Origin: Petrolisthes cinctipes
Taxonomy: Eukaryota; Arthropoda; Malacostraca; Decapoda; Porcellanidae
Assembly: GCA_033782935.1 (NCBI GenBank)
Contig: JAWQEG010001435.1
Coordinates: 227,753 to 291,752, forward strand
Direction: 5' to 3'
Length of the DNA stretch: 64,000 nucleotides
Below, in pieces: positions 36,250 through 47,200 of the stretch; the stretch's first letter is position 1; every line of letters starts with the position of its first letter. The notes under the pieces were generated by a model. The model saw nothing but the letters and a program-made list of their open reading frames with translations. It was not told where the DNA came from and did not search any database. The position numbers were made by a program, and so were the translations under genes.

Positions 36250-37490
36250 ATCCAATGGTAGACCACGGCATACTCCTCCATAAGATCAGGAGGCTCGGCA
36301 TAAAGGGCAGAATTGGAATATGGCTCCATAACTTCCTCATCTCCAGAACTCAAACGGTCGCAGTTGATGGCCATATCTCTGACAATTCCCATGTCATCAG
36401 CGGAGTTCCACAGGGATCAGTACTAGGGCCACTTCTCTTCCTTATTCTAATGGGAGATATTGATGAGGGAGTTGTGGAATCTATGATCTCCTCTTTTGCC
36501 GATGACACAAACATAAGCCATGTTGTCGACGATATAAATGATGTTCACCTCCTTCAAGAGGACCTCAACATCATCTATTTATGGGCAAACGAAAACAACA
36601 TGACCTTCAACGAAGAAAAGTTTGAAGCACTGAGATGTGGCCCAAATCAAGCCCTCAAGGACACCACTAAATTACTTACCGAAGGAGGCAAGGAAGTCTA
36701 CAACAAACCACATGTGAAATGCCTGGGTGTCTTCTTATCTGAGAATGCCACATTTGAACACCACATTGCTGCAACCATCAAGAAAGCGAGGGGTATGGCT
36801 GGGTGGATCCTCAGAACAATCTCCTCCAGGGAAAAGGAGGTCATACTCACCCTCTGGAGATCCATGGTCCAACCCTTGCTGGACTATTGTAGCCAGCTAT
36901 GGTCTCCTCAAAAGAAAGGGATCATCCAAAACCTTGAAACTGTCCAGAGATCCTTCACAAGAAATATCAAGGGTATGAGGGACCTCAGCTACTGGGATCG
37001 TCTCAATCAACTTGGCCTGTACTCCCAGCAGAGGAGGAGGGATTGATACTGTGCCATCTACTTGTGGAAGGTCCTGGAAAAACTCGTCCCAGATCCAACC
37101 GACAACAAACTCCAAGGCAGAATCAACAACCGAACCGGGCGAAAATGCGAGAGGAGGTCCGTACCAACAGGAGCCTCTGTGCGAGTGAAATCCCTTCTCA
37201 CAGCCAGCCTGGGATATAACGGTCCCAGGATGTTTAACTCGCTGCCGCAGGATATACGCAACAAAACAGGCTGCTCAGTGCACAACTTCAAAAAGGATCT
37301 GGACAAGTTCCTGAAGACTCTGCCGGACGAGCCACCAGTTCAAGGATACACTGCCAACTACCGGGCAGCCTCAAACTCTATACCGGACCAGATGGACCTC
37401 CTCAGAAGGGACGCAAGGGACGGGAGCAGCGGTGGTGCACCACGACTGTGAAGCCTTAGCTTCTAGACTTTTTCAAGTATTCAAGTATAT
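36250..37490 (+). pseudogene. 5'-truncated jockey/CR1-type non-LTR retrotransposon, RT C-terminal half
   Basis: The open frame reads VDHGILLHKIRRLGIKGRI, then the RT motifs SGVPQGSVLGPLLFLI and FADDTN, the thumb region and KCLGVFLS. A TGA at 37044-37046 (in QQRRRD*YCAIYLW) breaks it. After this the frame continues to GPRMFNSLPQDIRNKTGCS, KFLKTLPDEPPVQGYTA and ends SGGAPRL. Endonuclease and upstream RT are absent. The single stop looks like a CGA-to-TGA change, so the copy is young. It lies in the 5' intron of ELYS, antisense, beginning about 70 bases upstream of the splice acceptor. The 3' end is near 37,490 in ttcaagtattcaagtat. Confidence 0.9.
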
Positions 37491-38449
37491 CCACCCGGGA
37501 CACTACCTACTTAAACCTATTGTCCACATGTAAATTTTCAACAGTAATAAAACACAGTACAGTACAGTACAGTACTGTAATTACATGGACATTTTAGGCA
37601 ATTCTACAAAGTAAACATTTAAATGGTATGCCCTGGATATTGTATTCATAGCTTTACGTAGCATTTCTTGGTAAAGAAAAGTTTTATATACCGGTAGTTG
37701 TAATCTCCACAAATACAGAGTGGTGGACCTGTTGGCTTTAATGGATTCCCCAATTACATCCCAATTTGCTTTAAAGTTCTAGTAGTTCATGAAGGACTGG
37801 CTGGAAAATGTAAAACCGAAAGTCAGAGTGAATCACATGGAATGCATGCACATACAGTATAGTCTATCTTTCTTTGCACCTCCTGCTCACATACCTTTTA
37901 AATTCACAGTGATGAGGAGCCATCAAGGTTTTTCCCTTTGAGATGTTTAATTGGTGTGATAGTTTATTTACTTACTTTTACAAAATGAAGCTCAATATTA
38001 CTGATTACTGTGCTTTATTTACTTACTTTTACAAAATGAAATCTACCTCACTAAGAAACCCTGTACAGTATAGTACTAAATATATCGGTAGTCATATAAT
38101 TGTCTCAACAGCAATAAGGGAATAAAAGAATATCCAAAAGAAAAACTCTTTAAAATGCATATGGTAGTAAAAATCTACAAGGTAATACAACATAATTTCA
38201 TAGTAAAGTAAATATAATTTTAATTTCTAATAGTCTATATTTTAATACAATCTTTTTTTTATTTAACCTAACCTAACCAAACCAAACCCAAACCTAACGA
38301 AAACCCCACCGTAACCAAACCAAACTAATCCAAACCAAAACCCCACCATAACCAAACTCAACCAAACCCAAACCTAACGAAACCTGTGAACTGGAAAGCG
38401 AAGATATTGAAACTGGGGAAACCATAAGCATGTATGGTCAGAAAAAAAA
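37491..38449. other. Intergenic, no gene seen
   Basis: AT-rich, with cagtacagta repeats near 37,555 and a 45-base direct duplication (tttatttacttacttttaca twice, at 37,967 and 38,013). An AACCAAACC-type stretch lies at 38,260-38,390. A non-coding ELYS exon could be here, but none can be shown. Confidence 0.6.
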
Positions 38450-38771
38450 AAGGGTAAATATCTACTCTTTTGACCGTTGGTATTACAATGTTTTTACCTT
38501 CTTTACCCACTAATTTATACCATTCTAAAACACTTTTCTTCTATGGCATTTTCTTCGGAAATGCCCAATTTCCAAGTGTCCATTATTTAAATGGGGCATT
38601 TTGAAATTAGCCTGACCTTACCTAACCTAACCTAGACCACATCAGACTACCGGGACCTAACCTGGGCAAACTACCGGGAAATAACCGTGATAAAGTATAG
38701 GGATCTGACCGGGCAAAATACTGGGACATAGCCGGATCTGGCAACACTGCTACAAAACGTCAATAGTCTAG
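38450..38771 (-). mobile_element. 320-base element, copy 1 of an inverted pair
   Basis: It runs from ggtaaatatctactcttttg to tagtctagataaatacc. It includes ccttacctaacctaacctag, ccgggacctaacctgggcaa and gccggatctggcaacactgc. It matches the unit at 38902-39224 read in the other direction. Confidence 0.8.
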
Positions 38772-38870
38772 ATAAATACCAAAAAAAGTATTGGAACTGC
38801 CCTTACATTGAATTAACTATAACTATTCATAGGGAGTACTGATACTTTTTTTGCCGACTTTACAAATGAA
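38772..38870. mobile_element. Tc1-like MITE between the inverted pair
   Basis: It contains aaaaaaagtattggaactgc and the mirrored agtactgatacttttttt-gccgact, as in the MITEs at 39565 and 52074. The left end is cut by the adjoining element. Confidence 0.65.
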
Positions 38871-38901
38871 AGTGTTAACTAAGGGACCCTGTGATGTATC
38901 G

Positions 38902-39224
38902 GTATTTATGAAAGAATTACCGTTTTGCAGCAGTGTTGCCAGATCCGGCTAGGTCCCAGTATTTTACCCCGGTCATTTATTGTACTTTATCACGATTATT
39001 TCCTGGTAGTTTGCCAAGGTTAGGTCCCGGTAGTCTGATGCGGTCTAGGTTAGGTTAGGTAAGGTCAGGCTAATTTCAAAATGCCCCATTTGAATATCTT
39101 GGAAATCGGGCATTTGCGGAGGAAATGCCATAGATGAAAATAGTCTTAGAATGATCTAAATAAGTGGGTAATGAAGGTAGAAAAAACGTACGCAATAACG
39201 GTAATTCATTCAATATTTACCGAT
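38902..39224 (+). mobile_element. 320-base element, copy 2 of an inverted pair
   Basis: It runs from cggtatttatgaaagaatta to caatatttaccg. The flanking atgtat is present on both sides (38896-38901 and 39225-39230). It splits a hairpin MITE of the CCTGTGAT subfamily, whose first bases lie at about 38,878 and the rest at about 39,231-39,424. Confidence 0.8.
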
Positions 39225-39564
39225 GTATCTAGTCAGAAAATTTAAGATAAATGAGTCCTTCAAATATTTCCATGCAACACGCACATTTACAGGAAGGAGC
39301 TTGTGTTGTGGCATGGTCAGGAGGAATCATTAGCCTCCAAACACCACCTATATGGAAGGAGCTTCTTTCGTGGGAGTCAGGAGAAATCAAAAGCCTCCAA
39401 TTTTTATACATGATCACAGGGTCCTTAATCAGTCATTGTTATTATGCCTTGTTGTATATTTAAGGTGCTATGCACAAACAATAGAGCCATCGTATCAGTA
39501 CCACACCATCGTATACACCACGAATGTTCTTTATTATGCCCATAAACTTAGCCAATGGATGGTA

Positions 39565-39654
39565 CAGTCGGCAAAAAAAGTATTGGAATCCCCCAATGGA
39601 TATTTATATTTCATTTCAAGGTAAGGTTGGTTCCAATACATATTTTACCGACTG
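39565..39654. mobile_element. Tc1/mariner-like MITE, 90 bases
   Basis: CAGTCGGCAAAAAAAGTATT at the left and mirrored ccaatacatattttaccgac-tg at the right, flanked by TA on both sides. There is no coding capacity. Confidence 0.85.
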
Positions 39655-39826
39655 TACATACTAAGAGGCATTTCAACAATATACACATCTTTTCATTCAC
39701 TAACTATCTAACTAGTTAACTAACTTACATGTGGACACATTTTAGAATACTTCAAATTTAATGGTATATAATATTGCTTTAAGATTGTTGGTTTAATTCA
39801 TTCCAAAGGGAGAAATTTGCTTTGTG

Positions 39827-39955
39827 TGAATTTGAGGACTACAGATTCCTCCAAATTATACCATAAAAGAGACACCCTCAATGGTAATAAACTAATAATA
39901 TAGGGTGCATCTGTTTGGTGATATACAGTTTGGAGGAATCAAGAGTCCTTACACC
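39827..39955. mobile_element. Hairpin MITE nested between inverted repeats
   Basis: Arms gattcctccaaattatacca and acagtttggaggaatcaaga, with gtgtgaatttgaggactaca at the outside. It lies inside the inverted-repeat unit at 39,474-40,021. Confidence 0.6.
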
Positions 39956-40021
39956 GTATTCAAGAACATTCATGGTGTATACAATGCCGTGGTACTGATA
40001 CGATGGCTCCATAGACAAACA

Positions 40022-41174
40022 ACGGAGCTACTTACCTCAACTAATATCACGTACAAACAATATTTAATCTGGGAGTTCCATTGTGCTATACTGTTAGACC
40101 GCTTGAGTCAGTCTGTTCTCATGGCTCATGCTTGTCGTTGTCGGAGACTTACAAATTTTGATGCCTTGTCTTTCCAACGGCACCAACAACATACCCAGTC
40201 AGGAGTCGAGGAGCAGGCGGTCACTGTGTCTGTGAATGTGATGGTGTAGAATAATAAATTAGCAAAAGTAGCACAGTTCTCAGACTAGCTGTTACACTTC
40301 TGTAACTAACTTTAAGGTTAAATAACAATATAATGTCATAAATATTATTGTTTTCGCCATAATAACGGCTATAAGATTATATGATATACACATAATATTT
40401 CATAAACCATAATAGTTTTATTACAAATTTTCCAATATAAATACCCTAATATCAATGTAATTTATTGACACTATGTTTCAAGAGTTATATCATAATAAAT
40501 GAACTACTTATTGGTCCTATAACTCCTTTTGGTGTTGCTTTGGTGATGGTCGGCTACTAGTAGAAATGGAGTATTGCTGGTAGGATATAACTCAAACTGG
40601 GCGAGGCGTTTCGGTCTCAGGTTTGTTGTTTTGAATCACCAGTTACTGAAGTTTCATGGGGTTGGAAATCTTGGTGACGAGTCTGACGACTCGCAAGGTC
40701 TTTCAACCACTGGACCGTGCACTCCACAGATCACAGTCATATACCTGTGGTGCACTAAAGCTAGCTGAGTCTCTAATATACGGTAGGTCACGGTCCAGAA
40801 TTGTTTCCCTGGACAATACAGTAAGTGTTGATGTGGAACTAAATATATGTATTATAGTTACCAATTAAATAGTTTCATGGACTACACACTGATGGAAAGA
40901 TAATTAATTAGCCTACCATTCACCTTCTCCTACTGGATGTGTCGCGCCTACTGACATATTACTTCAGTCGTGCCTATTGACTCTATAATTATTATATGGG
41001 GTCGATTCCACAGTGGTATTGGTTTGTTAGCTTCCTAACCAACCACACTTGTAAGGCTTCATTATTTTCCAAAAGCTGAGTATCCACATTCACAAAATCT
41101 ATCCAACAGTTAGATAATGATGATCACTGGATCGTTTACTCACCAAATTCATTAAATAATTCACCCATAAGTAA
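40022..41174. other. Intergenic, no gene seen
   Basis: No homology recognised. The segment gattccacagtggtattggt, tgttagcttcctaaccaacc (41,000-41,150) recurs at about 43,480-43,640 and is therefore a dispersed repeat. Confidence 0.6.
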
Positions 41175-41275
41175 TTTACTATGCCATGAAACAGAACGAT
41201 CTCCGGTTAATTTCCTGGCAGAGTTAGGAAGAATCAGTAGCCTTCCAATTCACTTAAAAGAAAATCTCCCCTGGC
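41175..41275. mobile_element. Decayed TTAA-type hairpin MITE
   Basis: Only ctatgccatgaaacagaacg and the right arm cagtagccttccaattcact, with aaatctcccctgg, remain. Confidence 0.55.
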
Positions 41276-41569
41276 TGACTCCACACTAATTATTCCACAC
41301 GTATAGAGGTGGTCTGGCTCTTAATATAAGGATAAAAAAAAACGTTTAAAAATCTTATACGACTAATGGGAAACTTCAATGCAAAAGTAAGAAGGAAGAA
41401 TGTAAGCTTCAAAATCGATACAAGGAATAGACCCTTTTCGCTCAGCTGATTGTGGTGACGTCAGAAGTTAAGAACGTAAACATCAGCCATTGTGGTGGAG
41501 CATACCTCGTGGAGTATTGGTGGTGTTATTGGTGTATGCTACGGTACCTCCAGTTTAAACTCCAAAAGT

Positions 41570-41904
41570 ATGGAAAAATCTACATATATAGACTTACTCA
41601 GTGCTACGGATCGTGCAGAGTACATTACAAAATATATATATATCCAGTGCCAGTGTACAGTACATGTTGATCCCTATACTTTGTAGAATCATTTTACCTA
41701 TCCAGAGAGTTGTGACTATCTAATATCATCACCCAACCCAGATTATACCTTCCAGTCAATGAAATGCCACAAAAGCTTATAGGCACACAATTTTTTCACT
41801 AGTGGCTGGGTTAAATAAGTGAAGATATGGCAAACCAAGACGTCTACACCTGACCAAGCTCTTCAGAATCAACCTCCCAATTTCACGTTATTGTCAGAGG
41901 CAGG
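41570..41904 (+). pseudogene. Relic exon of a YqaJ/SWIM-type selfish gene (N-terminal part)
   Basis: One plus frame reads MEKSTYIDLLSATDRAEYIT, VDPYTL*NHFTYPESCDYLI, TFQSMKCHKSL*AHNFFTSG and WVK*VKIWQTKT, interrupted by three in-frame stops. It ends before a GTAAGT donor at 41905. I recall DPY, KSLEAYNYFVSGWV-type blocks from invertebrate proteins that carry a SWIM zinc finger and a YqaJ recombinase domain and occur in many copies. The conserved parts of that family would come in later exons, which I could not find. Confidence 0.45.
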
Positions 41905-42600
41905 GTAAGTAATCATCCTCGTATTCATGCTGTTTTGTATTTACTTCTTTATTTCTATACTGTACTTAATTTCGTACCGGTATCAACATTTTAAAATAGT
42001 TGAAGTCTAAATAGATATCTAGATCTATGATTTGGGTAACATACCTTTGCCCTATTTTTGAAATTTTATCTTGTTGGAAACTATGTGTTCAAGGTTATGA
42101 TAGTATTTCAGTGATCTTGATATAGCTTAATCTGCATTATATGGCATAAATCATGTTGGTCCAAGGTAAACGATATAAAGTTTCAGTTATATATTATAAT
42201 TTATTGGTTACTCACTGTTGTAGATGGCACCTTTTCTGGACCTCTCTTATTCCAACCTATTCTGTTATATAAATTTTGGGGGCCTGTAGGGTTAAGGTAT
42301 ATGGTTATACTCCAACCAAACCTAACCTAACCCAACCAAGCCGAAACATTCCATAGTTACAATTTGTTGGCTTATTCGGACCTTTGTGAAGAAATGAATG
42401 GTAATTGATATAATAATATAAACAATTAGTACATTTACTAAAATATTTAACATACATTAAATATAGAAAATCTTTATATTGCTCGTGTGCCTCTCCTTGA
42501 TTTTTGCTTGGTATGCGATAAAAGGACAGACAAAGGTAGTTCGTGGCAATGTTTGAAGGACTCGCTAACCACTGACTACACCACTGCTGATCAAGATTTT
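41905..42600. other. Intergenic, no gene seen
   Basis: AT-rich unique-looking sequence with a CCTAACC run near 42,320. ttcgtggcaatgtttgaagg at 42,539 is the edge of a hairpin MITE. Confidence 0.6.
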
Positions 42601-42850
42601 GATTTTCCATGTAGTCCTTGTGGGACTACACCCTAGGGTTAGGCCAACAGCTATATGTTTGCATCCATAGCAAGGCCCGACAGCAAAAGCTGGCTTACCC
42701 CTGCCACTTAATTACAGGGCAAACTTCCCCTCCAGCATCCAGCCAGTCCATGGGCCACACGTCCACTCTTCAAGCATTCATCACTCTCCTGCACTCGTTT
42801 CTGTCACGCGCAATCACTTTGCCTTGCTCCACAGATATATCTCTTCCTAT

Positions 42851-42855
42851 TAAGG

Positions 42856-42907
<52 letters not shown>
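42851..42907. repeat. AT dinucleotide microsatellite
   Basis: About 23 AT units at the end of a segment that resembles the insert in the hairpin MITE at 14,668. Confidence 0.9.
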
Positions 42908-42908
<1 letters not shown>

Positions 42909-43094
42909 CTGTTTATAACAAATAGATTAGTTGATCCTGAACGTCTGATTCTGAAGTACTCATAGTAAATGAAATGTATTTTAGGGTAGACTGAGAGAGG
43001 TTATTGATACTGTGCAGTACTTCATTTACCAACCATCAATATCAATTTATGTAGCCTAACTTTATGGCCTTTAGTGGCATTACACCTCTCCTCC

Positions 43095-43245
43095 TTTAGT
43101 TCCTCTCACTCTCTCTCCCCCTCCCTTTACTCCCATCCCTCTCTCTTCCTTCCCTCTCCTCTCACTCCTACTGTCCCCCTCTCCCACCTCCCCTTCAGTC
43201 TCTCTCCCTTTCCCTTACCTTTCTTCTGTGTGTGTGTGTGGTCCG
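43095..43245. repeat. CT-rich imperfect tract
   Basis: Pyrimidine-rich sequence with tctctc, cccctcc and ctttccc blocks and a short GT run; the proline/serine open frame in it is not supported as a gene. Confidence 0.7.
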
Positions 43246-43408
43246 CTCTCTCAGCCCCTCTTTCACTGGGTACTAATTGCTAGAATTTATCTTAAAAAGT
43301 GGTTGTGTGAGCCCCAAAATAGTGGTTTAGGTTAGGGTCCCAGAGGTGAACTGTACACCTATCTCAAGTATTCGATTATATCCCATATACTTGTCCAAAA
43401 TAGCTTGG

Positions 43409-43410
<2 letters not shown>

Positions 43411-43444
<34 letters not shown>
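43411..43444. repeat. Poly-T tract (34 T)
   Basis: An unbroken T run, possibly the A tail of a reverse-oriented retroelement; no element could be recognised beside it. Confidence 0.9.
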
Positions 43445-43445
<1 letters not shown>

Positions 43446-43769
43446 TGCCCAAAGTCGATCCGTACATGCATCTTGAGGGTCGATTCCACATTGGCATTTG
43501 TTTGTTAGCTTCCCAACCAACCACACTTGTAAGGCTTCATCAATTTCCAAAAGCTGAGTATCCACATTCACAAAATCTATTAAAACAGTTTGATAATGAT
43601 GATCACTGCATAGTTTATTCACCAAATTCATTAAATAATTCACCCATAAGTCATTTACACGGCTAAGCTTCTTTCGTTTGCGTGCTTACAAACCACTACC
43701 AACCACTGTGGAATCCACCCTCAGTGCTCTGGAATGTATCCCAGATACAGGTCCAACACAGGCCTAGCT

Positions 43770-44640
43770 GTCTGTTTGTGTGTAGCCTATGTGTCTATTT
43801 GTGTATGTGTCTGTCTGTCTGTCTATCTATCTGTGTATGGGTGTACGGTATCTGTCTGTGCAGTGTGTGTATGTGTGTATGTATCTGTATATCTATTAAT
43901 CTGTATGTATGTATCTGTCTGTGTCTGTGTCTATCTGTGTGAGGGTGTATGTGTCTATCTATCAATCTGTGTATGATTGTATCTGTCCGTGTGTTTGTGT
44001 GTAGGACTTATGTGTCAATCTGTGTGAGGGTGTACAGCTCCGGACAAAACTCTCACGACTCGTTTGGCAGCATTTGACATCTGATAGGGTGATGGGGGTT
44101 GGAGTTACGGGAGACTCTTCACTAAATCTTAATATTCAGTGTGTGTGGATGTGTGTGCTATCAGCGGGAGGTCCTGTATATGTATGTATGATAGTGTACT
44201 TGAGCCAGTGTGTAGTAGTTTGTGCTTCTCTCAAGATTCAGAGATGCCAAATGCTGCCAACCAAGTCGAGAGAGTTTTGTCCGGAGCTGTACGTGTGTAT
44301 GTCTGTCTATCTATCTATCTATCTGTGTATATATCTATCTATCTATCTGTCTGTGTGTGTATGTGTCGATGTAAGTATGTGTGTATTATGTCTATATATC
44401 TGTGTGAGGGTGTATGGATGTATGAGTGTAATTGTGTCTAGCTGTGTGTTTGTGTATGTATGTATGTGTATAGATCAATCAATCTTTGTATGTGTCTATC
44501 TGTGTGTATATGTATATGTGTCTATCTGTGTGCGTATGTATGTATGTGTCAATACATGTGTGCGTGTATGTATGTGTCAATACATGTGTGATTGTATGTA
44601 TGTGTGTGTGTTGGTGTGAAAAGATTTTAACTAAACATCA
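43770..44640. repeat. GT/TCTG/TATC compound microsatellite
   Basis: Interspersed gtgtgt, tctgtctg and tatctatc units over nearly 900 bases, interrupted by the MITE at 44035-44289. The Cys/Val-rich open frames are low-complexity and not genes. Confidence 0.85.
44035..44289. mobile_element. Tc1-like MITE inserted in a GT-rich microsatellite
   Basis: CAGCTCCGGACAAAACTCTC at the left and its mirror gagagttttgtccggagctg at the right, with TA on both sides. The repeat extends inward over about 50 bases (ggcagcatttgacatctga). The 255-base interior is non-coding. Confidence 0.9.
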
Positions 44641-44789
44641 GCAAGTAACCCACATTGACCTCTCTCTCTCTCTCTCTCGCTCTCTCTCATGTGTTTGTGT
44701 GTGTGCCTATGTAAAGGAGAGAGAGAGGGAGGGGGGGTTATTTAGTTTGTGTGTGAAGAAGAGACAGTGCGTGTGTAAAGGATTAATTG

Positions 44790-45000
44790 ATTGATTGATA
44801 TATATTAGGCGCCGCAACAGCAAGGTCATATAGCGCCAGAAAAAGGTGACAGAGAGGCGAGACAGCAAGTAGGAAGGAAATATAAAGAAAAGAGGGACAG
44901 TTGAAGAACTAAGAGCTAGTGGCTGGGGCCGAAGGGGCGCCCAAACCCTTAAAGTATTGCCAACATCACTAATGCAGTCAATACCCCCATACGGGGTGTG
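44790..45000. repeat. Dispersed repeat (gcgccgcaac / catatagcgccag type)
   Basis: attaggcgccgcaacagcaa, ggtcatatagcgccagaaaa and ccaaacccttaaagtattgc. The first part recurs at about 46,070-46,110 and the second part, reversed, at about 23,465-23,560. Confidence 0.7.
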
Positions 45001-45538
45001 TGTAAAGGAAAATGAGAGAGAGTGAGAGGATGTATGTGTGTGGGTGTGTGTGCGTGTGTGTGAGGGAGAGAAACAGTGTGTGCATGTGTGTGTAAGGATG
45101 AGCCCTGGGGCGAGGCTAGGGGCAGCGTCGAGTGGTTATCTCACACATACACACACATGAATCTGTTTAGGTAACTATTTAGTCATTTTTGTGTATAATA
45201 TTATTATTATTATTATTAGGCTATTACAGTAGTAGTAGCTAGTAGAAGTAATAGTATAGTAGTTGTAGTAATAGTCATTGCAGTAGTATTTTTATGTTCA
45301 TTATTATTATTATTATCATTATTATTATTATTATTGAAGTCTAAATGTAATTAGTAGGTAGCCTTCTAATACCGTGCAAGGTAGGCTATAGTGTAATTTA
45401 GATCATAATATACTCTTTACGATAGATGTCTGACAATAAAAGAGATGTACCGTATTGTAGTGAATGATGGAGAGACTGAACAGAGAAGGATTTAAACTGA
45501 GATGTAGAGAGGTAGCCAATGTGGTGGTGAAGAGGGGA

Positions 45539-45540
<2 letters not shown>

Positions 45541-45575
<35 letters not shown>

Positions 45576-45597
45576 GATTTCCAATATCTAAACCTTG

Positions 45598-45675
<78 letters not shown>

Positions 45676-45744
45676 CCAATATCTAAACCTCTCTCTCTAC
45701 AGATTTCCAATATCTAAACCTCTCTACAGATTCCCAATATCAAA

Positions 45745-45784
<40 letters not shown>

Positions 45785-45862
45785 AGCTGCAAGACATATT
45801 ATTAGGTACTACAAATCCCTTATCTCCCTTGTATGTTGTTTCTCTTATATTGCAATATTTCA

Positions 45863-45920
<58 letters not shown>
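45541..45920. repeat. CT and TA microsatellites with a repeated 20-base spacer
   Basis: CT runs at 45541-45572, 45599-45628, 45746-45781 and 45865-45919, and TA at 45629-45672. The spacer agatttccaatatctaaacc recurs four times between them, so the array is a higher-order tandem repeat. Confidence 0.85.
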
Positions 45921-45922
<2 letters not shown>

Positions 45923-46069
45923 GATGTCCGTATAGTCAAGATTGATTGATTGATTGTGGATGAAGGATAAGACCGACCTAGACCTGGAAGTCCTTGTAGA
46001 ACGTGAGAGAAAGTGATAGAGAGTGGGATAGCAATCACAAAAGAAAGAGAAGAGTTGATTGAATGATTG

Positions 46070-46520
46070 ATATTTGGCGTCGCAACGAGGTCATATAGCG
46101 CCAGAAGAAGATGATAGAGAGGTGGGACAGCAAACACAAAGGAAAGAGAAGAAAGGAGGGACAGGGAGAAGGTGATAAATAGAGAGATGGGACAGTAAAC
46201 ACGAAGGAAAGAGAAGTAAAGGAGGGACAGAGAGGTGATAAATAGAGAGATGGTACAGCAAACACGAAGGAAAGATAAGGAAAGGAGGTACAGAGAGAAG
46301 CTAGGTGATAAATAGAGATGGGACAGTAAACACGAAGGAAAGAGAAGGAAAGGAGAGACAGATAGAAGGTGATAGATAGAGAGATGGGACAGTAAACACG
46401 AAGGAAAGAGAAGGAAAGGATCGAGAGACAGAGAAGGTGATAAATAGAGGAGCTCTGGGGACAGCACACTCGAAAGAAAGAGGAGGAAAAGAGTGACATG
46501 CATGGGGCCGAATGAGCACC
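46070..46520. repeat. Same dispersed repeat with internal minisatellite, about six 55-65-base units
   Basis: The unit is ggtgataaatagagagatgg, gacagtaaacacgaaggaaa, gagaaggaaaggagggacag. The two flanks (cgtcgcaacgaggtcatata and atggggccgaatgagcacca) match those of the simple copy at 44,790-45,000. The tandem array therefore arose by internal expansion. Open minus frames here (LYHLLSL-type) are repeats, not genes. Confidence 0.8.
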
Positions 46521-47111
46521 AAAATGCTGGCGAAATGAGGAGGAATGCATTCAATAAACTATATAAACAATATCACAAATTATACAAATACCAACTAGAA
46601 ATGTACTAAATACAACTTAGAAACATATAAGCCTATGTTGTAGGTTGTAGAAAGATCAATATTACAACAGTTTGTGTCTGCCATAGTCTGTTTAATGGCT
46701 ACTTCCAAACTATGCATATAGTAAGTCCCCTATAGTCAGTCTACAGGAAACTGATGGACTTGACCTCAGGCGGCACTTGAGGCTCCATCACCATCACCAC
46801 CAACGGTGCCAAATCAGGCTAAACCCACATTACATGCTCTGTGTCATGTGTTTATTCTTTTTAAATTAATTTGTCAGATTGGCAGCGCTGTGGGTGGGGG
46901 AAATACCAGTCTGGCCTCCTACTCACCCAACAATAAGTTTCCTGTACACGGACTATATTTATACACATAATATTACAGTATAGTCTCGAGACAGCCTGTT
47001 TCCAGTATTATTGTTTGGAGGACTCAGCAGTATTTACCAAGAAGAGGTGACTCCCTCGTGTCTGAAGGGACGCCAAAACCTTTGATTATATTTATTGCCG
47101 CCAAGAACCCC

Positions 47112-47112
<1 letters not shown>

Positions 47113-47161
<49 letters not shown>

Positions 47162-47200
47162 ATATCCGTTGGTGGAGAGAGAGAGAGAGAGAGAGAGAGT
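47113..47200. repeat. GA microsatellite, two runs
   Basis: GA from 47113 to 47159 and again at about 47,176-47,199, separated by and followed by tgatatccgttggtg-type sequence (tandem copy of the flank). Confidence 0.85.

Larger units (their letters stand above)
39474..40021. mobile_element. Inverted-repeat element with nested MITEs
   Basis: The arm acaaacaatagagccatcgt, atcagtaccac, gtatacacca, gaatgttctt (39474-39533) is mirrored at 39961-40021. A Tc1-like MITE (39565-39654) and a hairpin MITE (39827-39955) sit between the arms. Confidence 0.7.

Noticed and set aside
38260..38400. Telomeric (TTAGG)n tract
   Set aside because: CCTAA units are mixed with ACCAAACC variants and are short; they are interstitial satellite-like repeats.
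43682..44794. Long plus-strand open frames rich in Cys and Val
   Set aside because: They are translations of GT/TCTG microsatellites; frames shift with the repeat and there is no complex sequence.
45919..46554. 211-residue minus-strand frame with repeated SLYLSP-type units
   Set aside because: It is the translation of a 55-65-base minisatellite; length follows from the unit size and the absence of stops.
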